From assembly GCA_947481985.1 (NCBI GenBank), contig CANKIK010000002.1, positions 1 through 64,000 of the forward strand: DNA of 64,000 bases, in the 5' to 3' direction. The position numbers and the translations under genes were made by a program. Positions 8,451 through 15,708 of the stretch are shown here, one piece after another. Under the pieces are notes generated by a model. That model worked only from the letters and a program-made list of their open reading frames with translations. It was not told the origin of the DNA and ran no database searches. Position 1 is the first letter of the stretch. Every line of letters begins with the position of its first letter. The stretch comes from QWOP01 sp003669605. GTDB taxonomy: Bacteria > Planctomycetota > Planctomycetia > Pirellulales > UBA1268.

Positions 8451-9194
8451 ATGCGCATCGACATCCTCACCCTTTTTCCAGAGATGTTTACCGGGTTCCT
8501 TGACGGAAGCCTGCTCGGTGCCGCCCGCACCTCCGGCATCCTCGACATCCGCGTGACAAACATCCGCGACTTCGCCGACGGGATTCATCGTCAGGTGGAT
8601 GATCGTCCATTTGGTGGTGGCCCGGGGATGCTTCTCATGCCCGGACCGCTGGTGGCTTGTGCGGAGCATGTCCGCGCCGACGGCGCCCAGGCGGGCTTGC
8701 CTGCAGGTGGCGATGCCCCCAGCCCCTTTGTCCTCCTCACCCCCGGCGGTCGCCCGCTGACGCAGGCCGTCGTTGAGGAGTTGTCGCGGCGCGACAGGAT
8801 GATCCTGATCTGCGGCCGCTACGAGGGCTTTGACGCCCGTGTCCGCGAAACGATTGCCGCCGAGGAAATCTCCATCGGCGACTACGTGCTCTCTGGTGGT
8901 GAGGTGGCCGCGATGGTCGTCATCGATGCCGTCGCCCGCCTCGTGCCGGGCGTCCTCGGCGACCAAGAGAGTGCCCGCCAAGACTCCTTCTCCACGCCCG
9001 AGCGGCTCGTGGAGGGCCCTCAGTACACTCGGCCCCGCGAATTCCGCGGACTATGCGTGCCCGATGTGCTGCTCTCGGGCGACCATGGCAGGATCGCCAA
9101 GTGGCGGCACGAACAGTCGGTCGCCGCCACCCGCCGGCATACCTCCGATCACTCTCCCACCTCTCTCGAACAATCTCCAAGGAGCGCCCCATGA
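8451..9194 (+). CDS. trmD: tRNA (guanine-37-N1)-methyltransferase TrmD
   Basis: A 247-residue SPOUT-class enzyme that methylates G37 of tRNAs with S-adenosylmethionine and prevents frameshifting. Start 8451 gives the canonical N-terminus MRIDILTLFPEMF. The knot region shows DDRPFGGGPGMLLMPGP, LTPGGRPLTQ, ICGRYEGFDARV and the SIGDYVLSGGE loop, all diagnostic. The Asp in QVDDRPF and the Arg in GRYEG are the expected catalytic and binding residues. The C-terminal end (after WRHEQS) is a low-complexity run. Its TGA overlaps the rplS ATG (ATGA). Copy A of the repeat ends 35 bases before the start. Confidence 0.98.
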   Translation: MRIDILTLFPEMFTGFLDGSLLGAARTSGILDIRVTNIRDFADGIHRQVDDRPFGGGPGMLLMPGPLVACAEHVRADGAQAGLPAGGDAPSPFVLLTPGGRPLTQAVVEELSRRDRMILICGRYEGFDARVRETIAAEEISIGDYVLSGGEVAAMVVIDAVARLVPGVLGDQESARQDSFSTPERLVEGPQYTRPREFRGLCVPDVLLSGDHGRIAKWRHEQSVAATRRHTSDHSPTSLEQSPRSAP

Positions 9195-9601
9195 GCCATA
9201 TCACCCTCGCCCTCGTCGAAGCCTCGAGCCTGAAGACTGAAGTTCCGCAGTTCGCCATCGGCGACACAGTCGACGTCCACACCCGCATCCTCGAAGGGGA
9301 AAAAGAGCGGGTACAGATCTTTAACGGTGTGGTCATCGCCCGCAGCGGGGCTGGCAGCCGGGAGATGTTCACCGTCCGCCGAATCGTTGGCGGAGAGGGG
9401 GTCGAGCGGAAGTTCCCCCTCCACTCCCCCAAGATTGCCAAGGTCGACGTGAAGCGTTCGGGCGTCTCCCGCCGCGCGAAGCTCTACTACCTCCGCGATC
9501 GCGTCGGCAAGTCGGTACGCCTCCGCGAGAAGCGTGACGATGTCGCCGCCGCCGCCGCCGCCGCCGCCAAGAGGGCTGCCGCCAAGAAGGCCAAGGCCTG
9601 A
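9191..9601 (+). CDS. rplS: Large ribosomal subunit protein bL19
   Basis: A 136-residue bL19, located at the 30S-50S interface. Recognisable parts are FAIGDTVDVHTRILEGEKERVQ, IFNGVVIARSG, the REMFTVRRI block, GVERKFPLHSP and SGVSRRAKLYYLRD. It starts at 9191 behind AAGGAGCG and overlaps trmD by 4 bases. bL19 is usually about 115 residues; the extension is a run of Ala followed by a Lys/Ala tail. The stop codon is the first of six in-frame TGA codons in a 9-bp tandem repeat. Confidence 0.98.
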   Translation: MSHITLALVEASSLKTEVPQFAIGDTVDVHTRILEGEKERVQIFNGVVIARSGAGSREMFTVRRIVGGEGVERKFPLHSPKIAKVDVKRSGVSRRAKLYYLRDRVGKSVRLREKRDDVAAAAAAAAKRAAAKKAKA

Positions 9602-9646
9602 TCTGCCTGATCTGCCTGATCTGCCTGATCTGCCTGATCTGCCTGA
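9599..9646 (+). repeat. 9-bp tandem repeat carrying six in-frame stop codons after rplS
   Basis: The unit TGATCTGCC begins at the rplS stop codon and is repeated five times, followed by a sixth TGA. In the rplS reading frame TGA codons occur at 9599, 9608, 9617, 9626, 9635 and 9644. A degenerate continuation (CTGATCATGCC) runs to about 9670. There is no spacer diversity and no dyad symmetry, so this is neither a CRISPR nor a hairpin terminator. Confidence 0.9.
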
Positions 9647-9823
9647 TCATGCCCGAGCTGCCTGATCATGCCGGCCCGTGACTTTGGGGCAAAAACCGGA
9701 TGCGGAATGCTCTCCTGAAAATGGGCGGATGACTCTGGTGGGTAGGTGCTCCCTATCCCAACCTGGGCTGTGGTCCCCCATGGACAATGCTGCTCACAGG
9801 TGACGTTGCAATAGGTGACGTTG

Positions 9824-10237
9824 ATGGATGCGCGGGATCCACTCGGGCGCCGTGACGCGCCAGGGCATCGTGACGCCTTGGGGCGGAGGGGGGAGGATGT
9901 CGCCGAACGGCATCTGCGGGCACTCGGCTACCGGATCATCGCCCGCCGCGAGCGGGTCCTCCGTGGCGACATCGACATCATCGCCCTCGATGGCCGTACG
10001 GTGGTCTTCGTTGAGGTCCGCAGCCGCAGCGACACTCGCCACGGCCATCCGGCCGAATCTGTCGGCCCGGTGAAACAACGGCGGATATCCGAACTGGCAA
10101 ATGCCTACATCCGCAGGCACCGCCTCCAGGACTGCCAGGTGCGGATTGATGTCGTGGCCGTGACCTTCGCCGAACCGCAGCCAGGGACCACCACGCCGCA
10201 GATCGACCACTACCAGAACGCCTTCGAGAGCCCGTGA
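9824..10237 (+). CDS. yraN: YraN/UPF0102 family protein
   Basis: A 137-residue protein of the UPF0102 family, which has a restriction-endonuclease-like fold and is often encoded near rplS and rnhB. It shows the family pattern G-x-x-GE-x-x-A (GRRGEDVAERHL), LRALGYRIIARR, the acidic pair in RGDIDIIALDG, and VFVEVRSRSD. The catalytic-type E/D-ExK layout is present as GDIDII...VEVRSR, with Arg in place of the usual Lys. AGGTGA is 5 bases before the ATG at 9824; a GTG at 9815 is the alternative. The cellular role is poorly known; DNA processing or recombination is proposed for relatives. Confidence 0.9.
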   Translation: MDARDPLGRRDAPGHRDALGRRGEDVAERHLRALGYRIIARRERVLRGDIDIIALDGRTVVFVEVRSRSDTRHGHPAESVGPVKQRRISELANAYIRRHRLQDCQVRIDVVAVTFAEPQPGTTTPQIDHYQNAFESP

Positions 10238-10330
10238 GCAACCGTGAGCGCACTGCCCGCCGCGCGCTGGCCAGGGACAACGTCATCCATTCATGGTGTC
10301 CAAAAATCTGCTGTTTTTGCAGTCGCCGCC

Positions 10331-11380
10331 TCAGTGATGTCCCACACTGCGGATCTGCTCCGCTGAGGTGAACACGTGCAGCGCCCCGCGGGGCAGGCGA
10401 CGGGCCAGGCGGTCGAATCGCCGGTCGGTGGACTGCTCCGAAGCATGGCCAGCCACCCGGCGGATGACCACTCCGGCCACTTGCGCTGGCCGCCTCCTGG
10501 CAATCGCCACATAGACCTCAGGGTCGCGCTCGCCAGAATCACCCACCAACAGGAATCGGCGGCGTGGGAAATCGTCCATGATCTGCTCGATCGCCCGACG
10601 CTTCGAGCGTTTCCGTGATGGCAACCGCCCGAGCGGAGTCGAATCCTTGAGTCGAAAGAGCTTGAGGTGCATCGATCCACCCGGCATTCCGCACTGGTCG
10701 AAGAAACCTCCCAGGCACTCCGCCAACTGCCACGGACTGGCGGAAACGTAGTGAAAGGCTGTGCCGGCCTGGTGCCACTCCCGATACACATCCACCATCC
10801 CCGGCACCGCCTGGAACTCGCGAAAAAGGGTGTTTGCCAGCAGTTCCCGGCGATTGGCGACGTTGGTGATCTTCACCGTGTCGTCGATGTCGGAGATCAC
10901 CGACAACCCTTCTTCTTCCACCAGATGGATCCGTCCTGAGCCTCGAAACGGCCCGGCGGCCGCCGGCTCCCCGTCGTCGCTGAGGCCTTCGGACCAGGCG
11001 GTATAGGCGATCTCCCGCCCCGATCCCTGCGCCCCACCCCCAGCAGCCACCGTTTCCAGCACCGATTCGTCGAGGTCGATCTGGACGTTGAAATGCCCCA
11101 CCCGATCGGTCCGCCCGGCATCGATGCGGCGGCCGGCGAACTCCACCTGGACCCGCTCCCCTGGCATCCGCCTGAAAAGGAAGGCGGCCGACCGTCGACG
11201 AAACACTTCCTGCCGCAATTGTTCCTCGTTGAGGTCGAAAAGCCTCCGCAGCACTGCCACCGCCAGAACCCTCCGCCGGCTCTTTTCCGGCAACGGACTG
11301 ACCACCATCCCTGCCAGGTTTGCCCGCCAGCGGCGCAGGCCTGGGAGGCGGCTGGCGTAGGTTGGGAAGAGGACGATCAT
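10331..11380 (-). CDS. App1-family phosphatidate phosphatase-like protein (DUF2183)
   Basis: A 349-residue protein. The C-terminal half is an App1/DUF2183 catalytic domain of the HAD type: VISDIDDTVKITNV (nucleophile Asp in DIDDT, near residue 166), FHYVSASPWQL, and FLLVGDSGERDPEVY. Yeast App1 dephosphorylates phosphatidic acid; bacterial homologues are largely uncharacterised. The N-terminal half (about 1-150) is less conserved and has no signal peptide or membrane helix, so a cytosolic location is likely. It is convergent with yraN, with about 90 bases between them. Confidence 0.85.
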   Translation of the reverse strand: MIVLFPTYASRLPGLRRWRANLAGMVVSPLPEKSRRRVLAVAVLRRLFDLNEEQLRQEVFRRRSAAFLFRRMPGERVQVEFAGRRIDAGRTDRVGHFNVQIDLDESVLETVAAGGGAQGSGREIAYTAWSEGLSDDGEPAAAGPFRGSGRIHLVEEEGLSVISDIDDTVKITNVANRRELLANTLFREFQAVPGMVDVYREWHQAGTAFHYVSASPWQLAECLGGFFDQCGMPGGSMHLKLFRLKDSTPLGRLPSRKRSKRRAIEQIMDDFPRRRFLLVGDSGERDPEVYVAIARRRPAQVAGVVIRRVAGHASEQSTDRRFDRLARRLPRGALHVFTSAEQIRSVGHH

Positions 11381-11578
11381 GGCGTCTGCCGGGGCGACGG
11401 GAGAACGGAGGCGGGGCGATATCCAGCCAGGAAAAGCCAGGGGGGCCTCCGCCCGGGGGGCCGAATATGCGGGCGCTGGGCCGGGGCGGAGGGACCGCTT
11501 GCAACTGGTCGGGATGCCATTCTACAACGGTGCACCCCCGGGATGGTTCCTCCCGGCAAGAGCAGCCTGGAGAAGAGC

Positions 11579-11668
11579 ATGGGTGTCAAAAAGACGGGTA
11601 AGGGTCGACGCAAACTCGGGCAGAAGAAGCGTCGTATGCGGGCCCGCATCCGCCATCGCAAGGGCTAG
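11579..11668 (+). CDS. 29-residue Lys/Arg-rich protein, probably ribosome-associated
   Basis: A 29-residue ORF with ATG at 11579 and GGAGAA five bases upstream. It starts MGVKKTGKGRRKLGQKK and ends ARIRHRKG, and about 17 of 29 residues are Lys, Arg or His. The composition is that of very small ribosomal proteins (bTHX, bL36 or the COX24-like group), so rRNA binding is a fair guess. I recall similar short basic proteins annotated in planctomycetes but cannot verify it. It stands alone, after the divergent App1 gene. Confidence 0.7.
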   Translation: MGVKKTGKGRRKLGQKKRRMRARIRHRKG

Positions 11669-12153
11669 CCTCGTCTGACGGCAACTCTGGGGAGGTTCTC
11701 TCCCTTGGTCGTGCGCCCGGTCGTGCCGCGGTTCTGTGCGTTTTCGCGCTTGTTTTCCCGCGCTGGCCTTGGCCAGTGCTTGGGGATTCGTATCGGCCCG
11801 TCACTCCGTGCGGCGCCGTGGATCCTCAGGTCGCGGTTTCAGCGTGACTCAATCTCCGAGCGCGAAGGTCTTCCACGCCGCTGACAATTTCCTCCCATCT
11901 GGAGGACTCGCGGATGGGATCGGCCTCGGCGCCAAGGGCCAATCATGCCCTCCGCGGGCGCCCCACCGGCACGACCGGCAGGGACGCCACAGTTGGCCCA
12001 CCCAGAGCGTTTTCTGGCGGCGGCGATTTCCTTGCCGCGCCCACCCCGTGGGGTAGGGTTGCCTCGCACCACAACCTGCTGGAACCTGCTGGTCATGGTG
12101 CAGCCAGCGCGGCCGGATGACGCGCGGCGGCAACTCGCGAGGAGGCTCTTCGA
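11669..12153. other. 485-bp intergenic region without a supported gene
   Basis: The only notable features are a TTGCCG-N16-TAGGGT pair near 12031-12060 that could be a weak promoter, and a GAGGAGG Shine-Dalgarno sequence directly before the next gene. The overlapping ORFs here have shadow-like composition in both strands. No hairpin terminator is evident. Confidence 0.6.
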
Positions 12154-12666
12154 ATGCAGACTCAAAGGTGGTTGTCCAGGGTGCTGAGCCTGGGCGCTGT
12201 GGTGGCGGCGGTGTCGAGCAGTGGCTGCAAAACACTCACCGAACGCTACATCTCGCTCGAGGTCTGGAAGTACGAACGCTGCTTCGGTCACCTTCCGCCA
12301 GGATTCGTTCCTCCGGGCGCCGCGACCGCCGCGCCACAGGCCCGCCCCTGCGCACCGCAAGCCGCCTGCCAGTCCGCCTCTCCGTGTGCCGGGGCCGAGG
12401 CGATGGCCGGGGAGAACTGCAACTCCTGCCAGGGGGGGAGCGGCAACATGGAAGGTGGCCTGCCTGCAGGGGCCATGATCGTTCCGGGCGGATCGGGGAT
12501 GATGCCTGGTGGCTCGCTGCCGGGTGGGGCCGGCGCTCCGATTCTGCCATCGGGCCCCGGCGGGGCTCCGGGGCCAGTGCCCAGCACCAGTCACCTCCCC
12601 ACACCGGCGACACCGATCAGCACGAGCCGGCCGATCGTGATCTCCGACGAGGTTGTCCTCCCCTAG
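12154..12666 (+). CDS. Cys- and Gly/Pro-rich lipoprotein of unknown function
   Basis: A 170-residue predicted lipoprotein. The signal peptide runs to a lipobox SSSGC at about residue 24. The mature part begins KTLTERYISLEVWKYERCFGH, which looks like a conserved planctomycete motif (a Tyr/Trp-rich segment), then becomes Pro/Ala-rich with six further Cys (for example PCAPQAACQ and NCNSC), and ends in a Gly/Pro/Met-rich low-complexity tail. Such proteins may sit on the outer membrane or in the cell-wall layer. GAGGAGG lies 8 bases before the ATG. Its TAG stop forms part of the CTAG edge of repeat copy B. Confidence 0.75.
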   Translation: MQTQRWLSRVLSLGAVVAAVSSSGCKTLTERYISLEVWKYERCFGHLPPGFVPPGAATAAPQARPCAPQAACQSASPCAGAEAMAGENCNSCQGGSGNMEGGLPAGAMIVPGGSGMMPGGSLPGGAGAPILPSGPGGAPGPVPSTSHLPTPATPISTSRPIVISDEVVLP

Positions 12667-12789
12667 TTGCCCGTGGAAAAAGTCATCCATGACCTTTTTC
12701 CACTCAGGAAAACCTCCGGTTTTCTCGAGTGCTCCGCACTCGCGACCGCCTCGTGCGGTCGGCCCGGCACTTTATCCACAGCCTGCTGG
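12663..12789 (-). repeat. MITE-like CTAG element, copy B (tandem with copy C)
   Basis: A 127-bp copy in minus orientation. Its right end (GTGGAAAAAG...CTTTTTCCAC, 12673-12703) faces the lipoprotein gene and its CTAG contains that gene's TAG stop (12664-12666). The left end joins copy C through a shared CTGG (12786-12789), a one-base change of CTAG. Internal hairpins are intact: GAAAACC-GGA-GGTTTTC, GAGTGC-GGA-GCACTC and GACCGC-ACGAG-GCGGTC. It is almost identical to copy C over the right 100 bases. Confidence 0.88.
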
Positions 12790-12913
12790 CTGCCCGTGGA
12801 AAAAGTCATCCATGACCTTTTTCCACTCAGGAAAACCTCCGGTTTTCTCGAGTGCTCCGCACTCGCGACCGCCTCGTGCGGTCGCTTAAGGCAGCATCTG
12901 TGCAGCCTGTTAG
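12786..12913 (-). repeat. MITE-like CTAG element, copy C (tandem with copy B)
   Basis: A 128-bp copy in minus orientation. Its left end is diverged (CTAACAGGCTGCACAGATGC instead of CTAGCAGGCTGTGGATAAAG) and terminates on the TAA stop codon of panB (12910-12912). The two tandem units fill the space between the convergent lipoprotein gene and panB almost exactly. Their strong hairpins followed by T-runs could terminate transcription from both sides. Confidence 0.85.
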
Positions 12914-13710
12914 CCCCGGGTCTCGGCCGGGCCGGGAAAGGTTCGGGCTTCCACATCGCGCTTCCAGTTGACGAGGGCCTCGGCGATGCTGACCTTGGCG
13001 TCGGCATACGGACGGACAAACTTCGGCACCCGTTCCAGCGACAGCCCGACGAGGTCGTGAAACACAAGCACCTGACCGTCGCACTGCGCCCCGGCACCGA
13101 TGCCGATGGTGGGGACATCGAGCGCCTCACTGATCACGCGGGCCGCCTCGGCGGGAATGCACTCCAAAACCACGGCGAACGCCCCCGCGTTGGCGGCCGC
13201 CCGGGCATCGACCAAGAGGCGGTCGAGGTCGCGTTGCATGCGGTACCCGCCAAGTTGATGCACCGCCTGCGGCCGCAGGCCGACGTGCCCCATCACCGGG
13301 ATGCCGGCGGCCGCAATCCCGGCGATGCAGTCGGCTTGTCCTGCCGTCCCCTCGAGTTTTACCCCCTGGCAACCGGTCTCCTTAAGGAGCCGCGCACAGG
13401 CGGCCACGGCGGTGCGAACGCCGAGATGCTGCAGAGGGAAGGGGAGATCGACCACCACCATCGCCCGCCGCGTGGCCCTGGCCACGATCTCGCCGTGATA
13501 AATCATCTGCTCGAGAGTGGCGGGGATCGTTGAGTCGCGGCCCGCCACGACCATCGCCACGCTGTCACCTACCAGCACGCAGTCGATCCCGGCGGCATCG
13601 ACCAGACGGGCCGTCGTCCAATCGTAGGCGGTGACCATCGAAATCGGCCGCCGGGCACGGCGGGCAGCCGCCAGATCGAGGACATTGACGCGGCGAACGG
13701 TGTCGGGCAT
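12910..13710 (-). CDS. panB: 3-methyl-2-oxobutanoate hydroxymethyltransferase
   Basis: A 266-residue PanB, the first committed enzyme of pantothenate synthesis; it transfers a hydroxymethyl group from methylene-THF to 2-oxoisovalerate. Diagnostic blocks are SMVTAYDW, VLVGDSVAMVVAGRDSTIP (metal-binding Asp in GDS), MVVVDLPF (second Asp), GCQGVKLEG (Lys), VMGHVGLRPQAV, VLECIPAEAA (catalytic Glu) and TIGIGAG. The start at 13710 gives the standard N-terminus; there is no clear Shine-Dalgarno sequence. No panC or panD neighbour is present. The TAA stop abuts repeat copy C. Confidence 0.97.
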   Translation of the reverse strand: MPDTVRRVNVLDLAAARRARRPISMVTAYDWTTARLVDAAGIDCVLVGDSVAMVVAGRDSTIPATLEQMIYHGEIVARATRRAMVVVDLPFPLQHLGVRTAVAACARLLKETGCQGVKLEGTAGQADCIAGIAAAGIPVMGHVGLRPQAVHQLGGYRMQRDLDRLLVDARAAANAGAFAVVLECIPAEAARVISEALDVPTIGIGAGAQCDGQVLVFHDLVGLSLERVPKFVRPYADAKVSIAEALVNWKRDVEARTFPGPAETRG

Positions 13711-13845
13711 GGGAGTGCCGGGGGTGGGGGGAGGGGGAGGGAAGAACCATCGCCGCCGGTTCGGCCGGAGTTCGGCCGGCGGGCGACAGATCGGTATAGT
13801 GGTACCAGGGGTTCCAGTTTGATCGCGCAGCGGAGCAATCACCAA

Positions 13846-14556
13846 ATGGTCGGTCCCTGGCGGGTAGTCCACGGATGGCGAATGACACTGGTCGTGGCGT
13901 GGGGGATGGCCTGTTCGGCCGGGATCGCCCCCGCCCAGCCAGTTCCAGGGCAACCGTTTCCTCTCGACCGTGACGACCGTGCCGGCACTGTGCTGCAGGT
14001 CGTGCCGGGACGGATCCAGGTGAGACTGAAAAACTCTGGCGAAATCTGGGTCGTGGCGCCGGCCCCCAACGGCACGATCGAGGTCTCCGGGAGTGCCAGC
14101 CGGGCCATGCTCCAGCCGAAGCAGTTCGTGCAGTGCTCGGTCGATCTCGACGCGTTCGGCACGGTGACCGCACCGGTGGCAAAGATCATCTTCCCTGGCG
14201 GAGGAAGGCCGGGGATCGTCGCTGGCGGCTTGGGGATCCCGGAGCCGAATGCCAAGCGGGGCGGCAAACGCCCTGCCGGAACCTACCTCATCAGCGGTCT
14301 GATCCGGCAGTTCGAGGGGGACACGATCACGATCCTCATCGGCAAAGACCGGTTCGTGATCCCGATCGCGGAGGATGCCGACCTCACTGTGGCAGCCGCC
14401 AACCTGGGTCTTGCCACCCCCGGCGACGACGTCGAACTGGAGGGGCAGTGTTATCCGGAGGGGCAGCTGCTCGCGTCTTCGATCAAGGTCGCGCTGGCCA
14501 ACCCACTCTCGCCTCCCACCCCCAAGAACAGGGCCGCCAAGCAATCGGCGCCCTGA
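13846..14556 (+). CDS. Secreted protein of unknown function
   Basis: A 236-residue exported protein with a signal peptide of about 35 residues ending in APAQ. ATG 13846 is chosen because GGAG lies 10 bases upstream; TTG 13819 and ATG 13882 are alternatives. The mature protein has two similar beta-rich blocks: RAGTVLQVVPGRIQVRLKNS near 45, and TYLISGLIRQFEGDTITILI near 145. This suggests a repeated OB- or SH3-like barrel, perhaps a two-domain wall-binding protein. I do not recognise a family. It is divergent from panB. Confidence 0.65.
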   Translation: MVGPWRVVHGWRMTLVVAWGMACSAGIAPAQPVPGQPFPLDRDDRAGTVLQVVPGRIQVRLKNSGEIWVVAPAPNGTIEVSGSASRAMLQPKQFVQCSVDLDAFGTVTAPVAKIIFPGGGRPGIVAGGLGIPEPNAKRGGKRPAGTYLISGLIRQFEGDTITILIGKDRFVIPIAEDADLTVAAANLGLATPGDDVELEGQCYPEGQLLASSIKVALANPLSPPTPKNRAAKQSAP

Positions 14557-14595
14557 GGTGTCGGCGGCCTCTGCCGATCTACAGCCAGGATGCGA

Positions 14596-15129
14596 TCAGC
14601 CCAGTCCGTCGAGGAACCGTCGCAGTTCCTCGTCCGGTTCAGCCCCCACATCACTTTCCTCGGGGGTCGCAGGGGGAGCAGCGGCAATCGGGCTGTCCGA
14701 CTCCACGGCGGAGTCGTCGCCGTCGAAACGGATGTCGATGTCGATGTCGGGGAGTCCCCCTGTCAGAGGCCCCTGGGTGAGCCCACCGGCGAGATCCGCA
14801 CTGCGGAGCTCCACCGTCGGCGTCTCGGCAAACGAGTCGTAGTCGACGCGAAAAGAGAGACTGCCAACGCGAACCGTGGCCCCGGCTGGCACCCTCGTCG
14901 GATGGCCGGCGAGGACCGCCCCCCCCTCTAAGAGCGTGCCGTTGGTCGATCCAAGATCGACGAGATAAACCACCCCATCAGTGGCCGACAATTCGCAGTG
15001 CCGGCGGCTGACACGCTCCTGCTGAATGCGGAACTTTGCCTCCTTGCCCCTCCCCACGAGGAGGGGCAGGCGCACGGGATGACTGCCCCGCTTCGACACC
15101 GGCTCGACGATCACCAACTGCACGATCAC
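14596..15129 (-). CDS. FHA-domain protein
   Basis: A 177-residue cytosolic protein from GTG 15129, chosen for the AGGGAGGG Shine-Dalgarno sequence about 8 bases upstream. The first 100 residues are a forkhead-associated domain that binds phosphothreonine peptides: LLVGRGKEAKFRIQ, the VSRRHCEL motif, and VDLGSTNGTLLEGG. The remaining 75 residues are acidic and Pro/Ala-rich (DIDIDIRFDGDDS), probably disordered. It is likely a partner of Ser/Thr kinase signalling; no kinase gene is adjacent. Confidence 0.88.
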   Translation of the reverse strand: MIVQLVIVEPVSKRGSHPVRLPLLVGRGKEAKFRIQQERVSRRHCELSATDGVVYLVDLGSTNGTLLEGGAVLAGHPTRVPAGATVRVGSLSFRVDYDSFAETPTVELRSADLAGGLTQGPLTGGLPDIDIDIRFDGDDSAVESDSPIAAAPPATPEESDVGAEPDEELRRFLDGLG

Positions 15130-15227
15130 CGCTGCGGCCCTCCCTGGAGAGAAATTGTATGGATTCGCGCAGAGTTTCCAATTTCCCCCATGTTCCACAG
15201 AAATCACCTCCGCGTCAGATGGTGATC

Positions 15228-15255
15228 TTGCGGCCACCCCAAGCGCCCCTATAAT
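15228..15255 (+). promoter_or_regulatory. Promoter upstream of tRNA-Gly and tig
   Basis: TTGCGG (15228-15233) and a perfect TATAAT (15250-15255) are 16 bases apart, on the strand of the tRNA gene about 140 bases upstream. This is the clearest -10 box in the region. Confidence 0.6.
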
Positions 15256-15268
15256 CGCGGGGTTCTTG

Positions 15269-15289
15269 CCGGAACTGAACGCGTTCCGG
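15269..15289 (+). promoter_or_regulatory. Leader hairpin after the tRNA/tig promoter
   Basis: CCGGAAC and GTTCCGG form a perfect 7-bp stem around a 7-base loop, immediately downstream of the predicted start site. It is not followed by a T-run, so it is a leader stem or processing site rather than a terminator. Confidence 0.35.
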
Positions 15290-15394
15290 GAGTGGACGGG
15301 CCCGCCGCCGCCGATCTGGTGACACAGCCAGACCTGGCGGAGGGGTCGTGCCCTGAGGCTCTCGGCATAGTAGACTTCCGGTCGGTGTTGTTTT

Positions 15395-15467
15395 GCGGGT
15401 GTAGCTCAGTTGGTAGAGCACCACGTTGCCAACGTGGTTGTCGTGGGTTCGAATCCCATCACCCGCT
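15395..15467 (+). tRNA. tRNA-Gly (anticodon GCC)
   Basis: A 73-base cloverleaf: acceptor GCGGGTG/CACCCGC, D-arm GCTCAGTTGGTAGAGC, anticodon stem CCACG/CGTGG with loop TTGCCAA (anticodon GCC), and T-arm GTGGG-TTCGAAT-CCCAT. The discriminator is T and CCA is not encoded. Confidence 0.97.
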
Positions 15468-15470
15468 TCC

Positions 15471-15509
15471 GTTTTTTTCGCTTTTTTAATTTCGCTTTTT
15501 CAATTTCGC
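15471..15509 (+). terminator. T-rich tract after tRNA-Gly
   Basis: Two T-runs (GTTTTTTTCG and CTTTTTTAA) followed by repeated TTTCGC/AATTTCGC words lie directly downstream of the tRNA 3' end. With no extra stem this could act as a weak terminator or processing region before tig. Confidence 0.3.
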
Positions 15510-15708
15510 TGGCCCGATTTTCCCCGGCCTGCTTGCCAAGGCCAGTGCGACGCGGCGCCACAGCGCCTCCCAAAGTCGTTGTTGCTCCACGTGTTGTCGC
15601 TCCATTCGTTCGCGTCGCTTCCCGCCCGGGGCGGGTTCCCTCCGCGGCGTTCGTGTATCCCTGTCGTCGTCCCGGTGTTGCCGTCCCCAGTTCGATCCGG
15701 AAGCTTTC

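Noticed and set aside
9599..9670. CRISPR-like short repeat
   Set aside because: Units are 9 bp, contiguous, without spacers or a leader, and no cas gene is present.
11839..12690. 283-codon minus-strand ORF over the 485-bp gap and lipoprotein gene
   Set aside because: It has no family motif, runs antisense to the lipoprotein and through the repeat, and lacks a Shine-Dalgarno sequence.
12663..12910. Small ORFs within repeat copies B and C
   Set aside because: They merely translate the repeat and are duplicated with it; no start signals or conservation expected.
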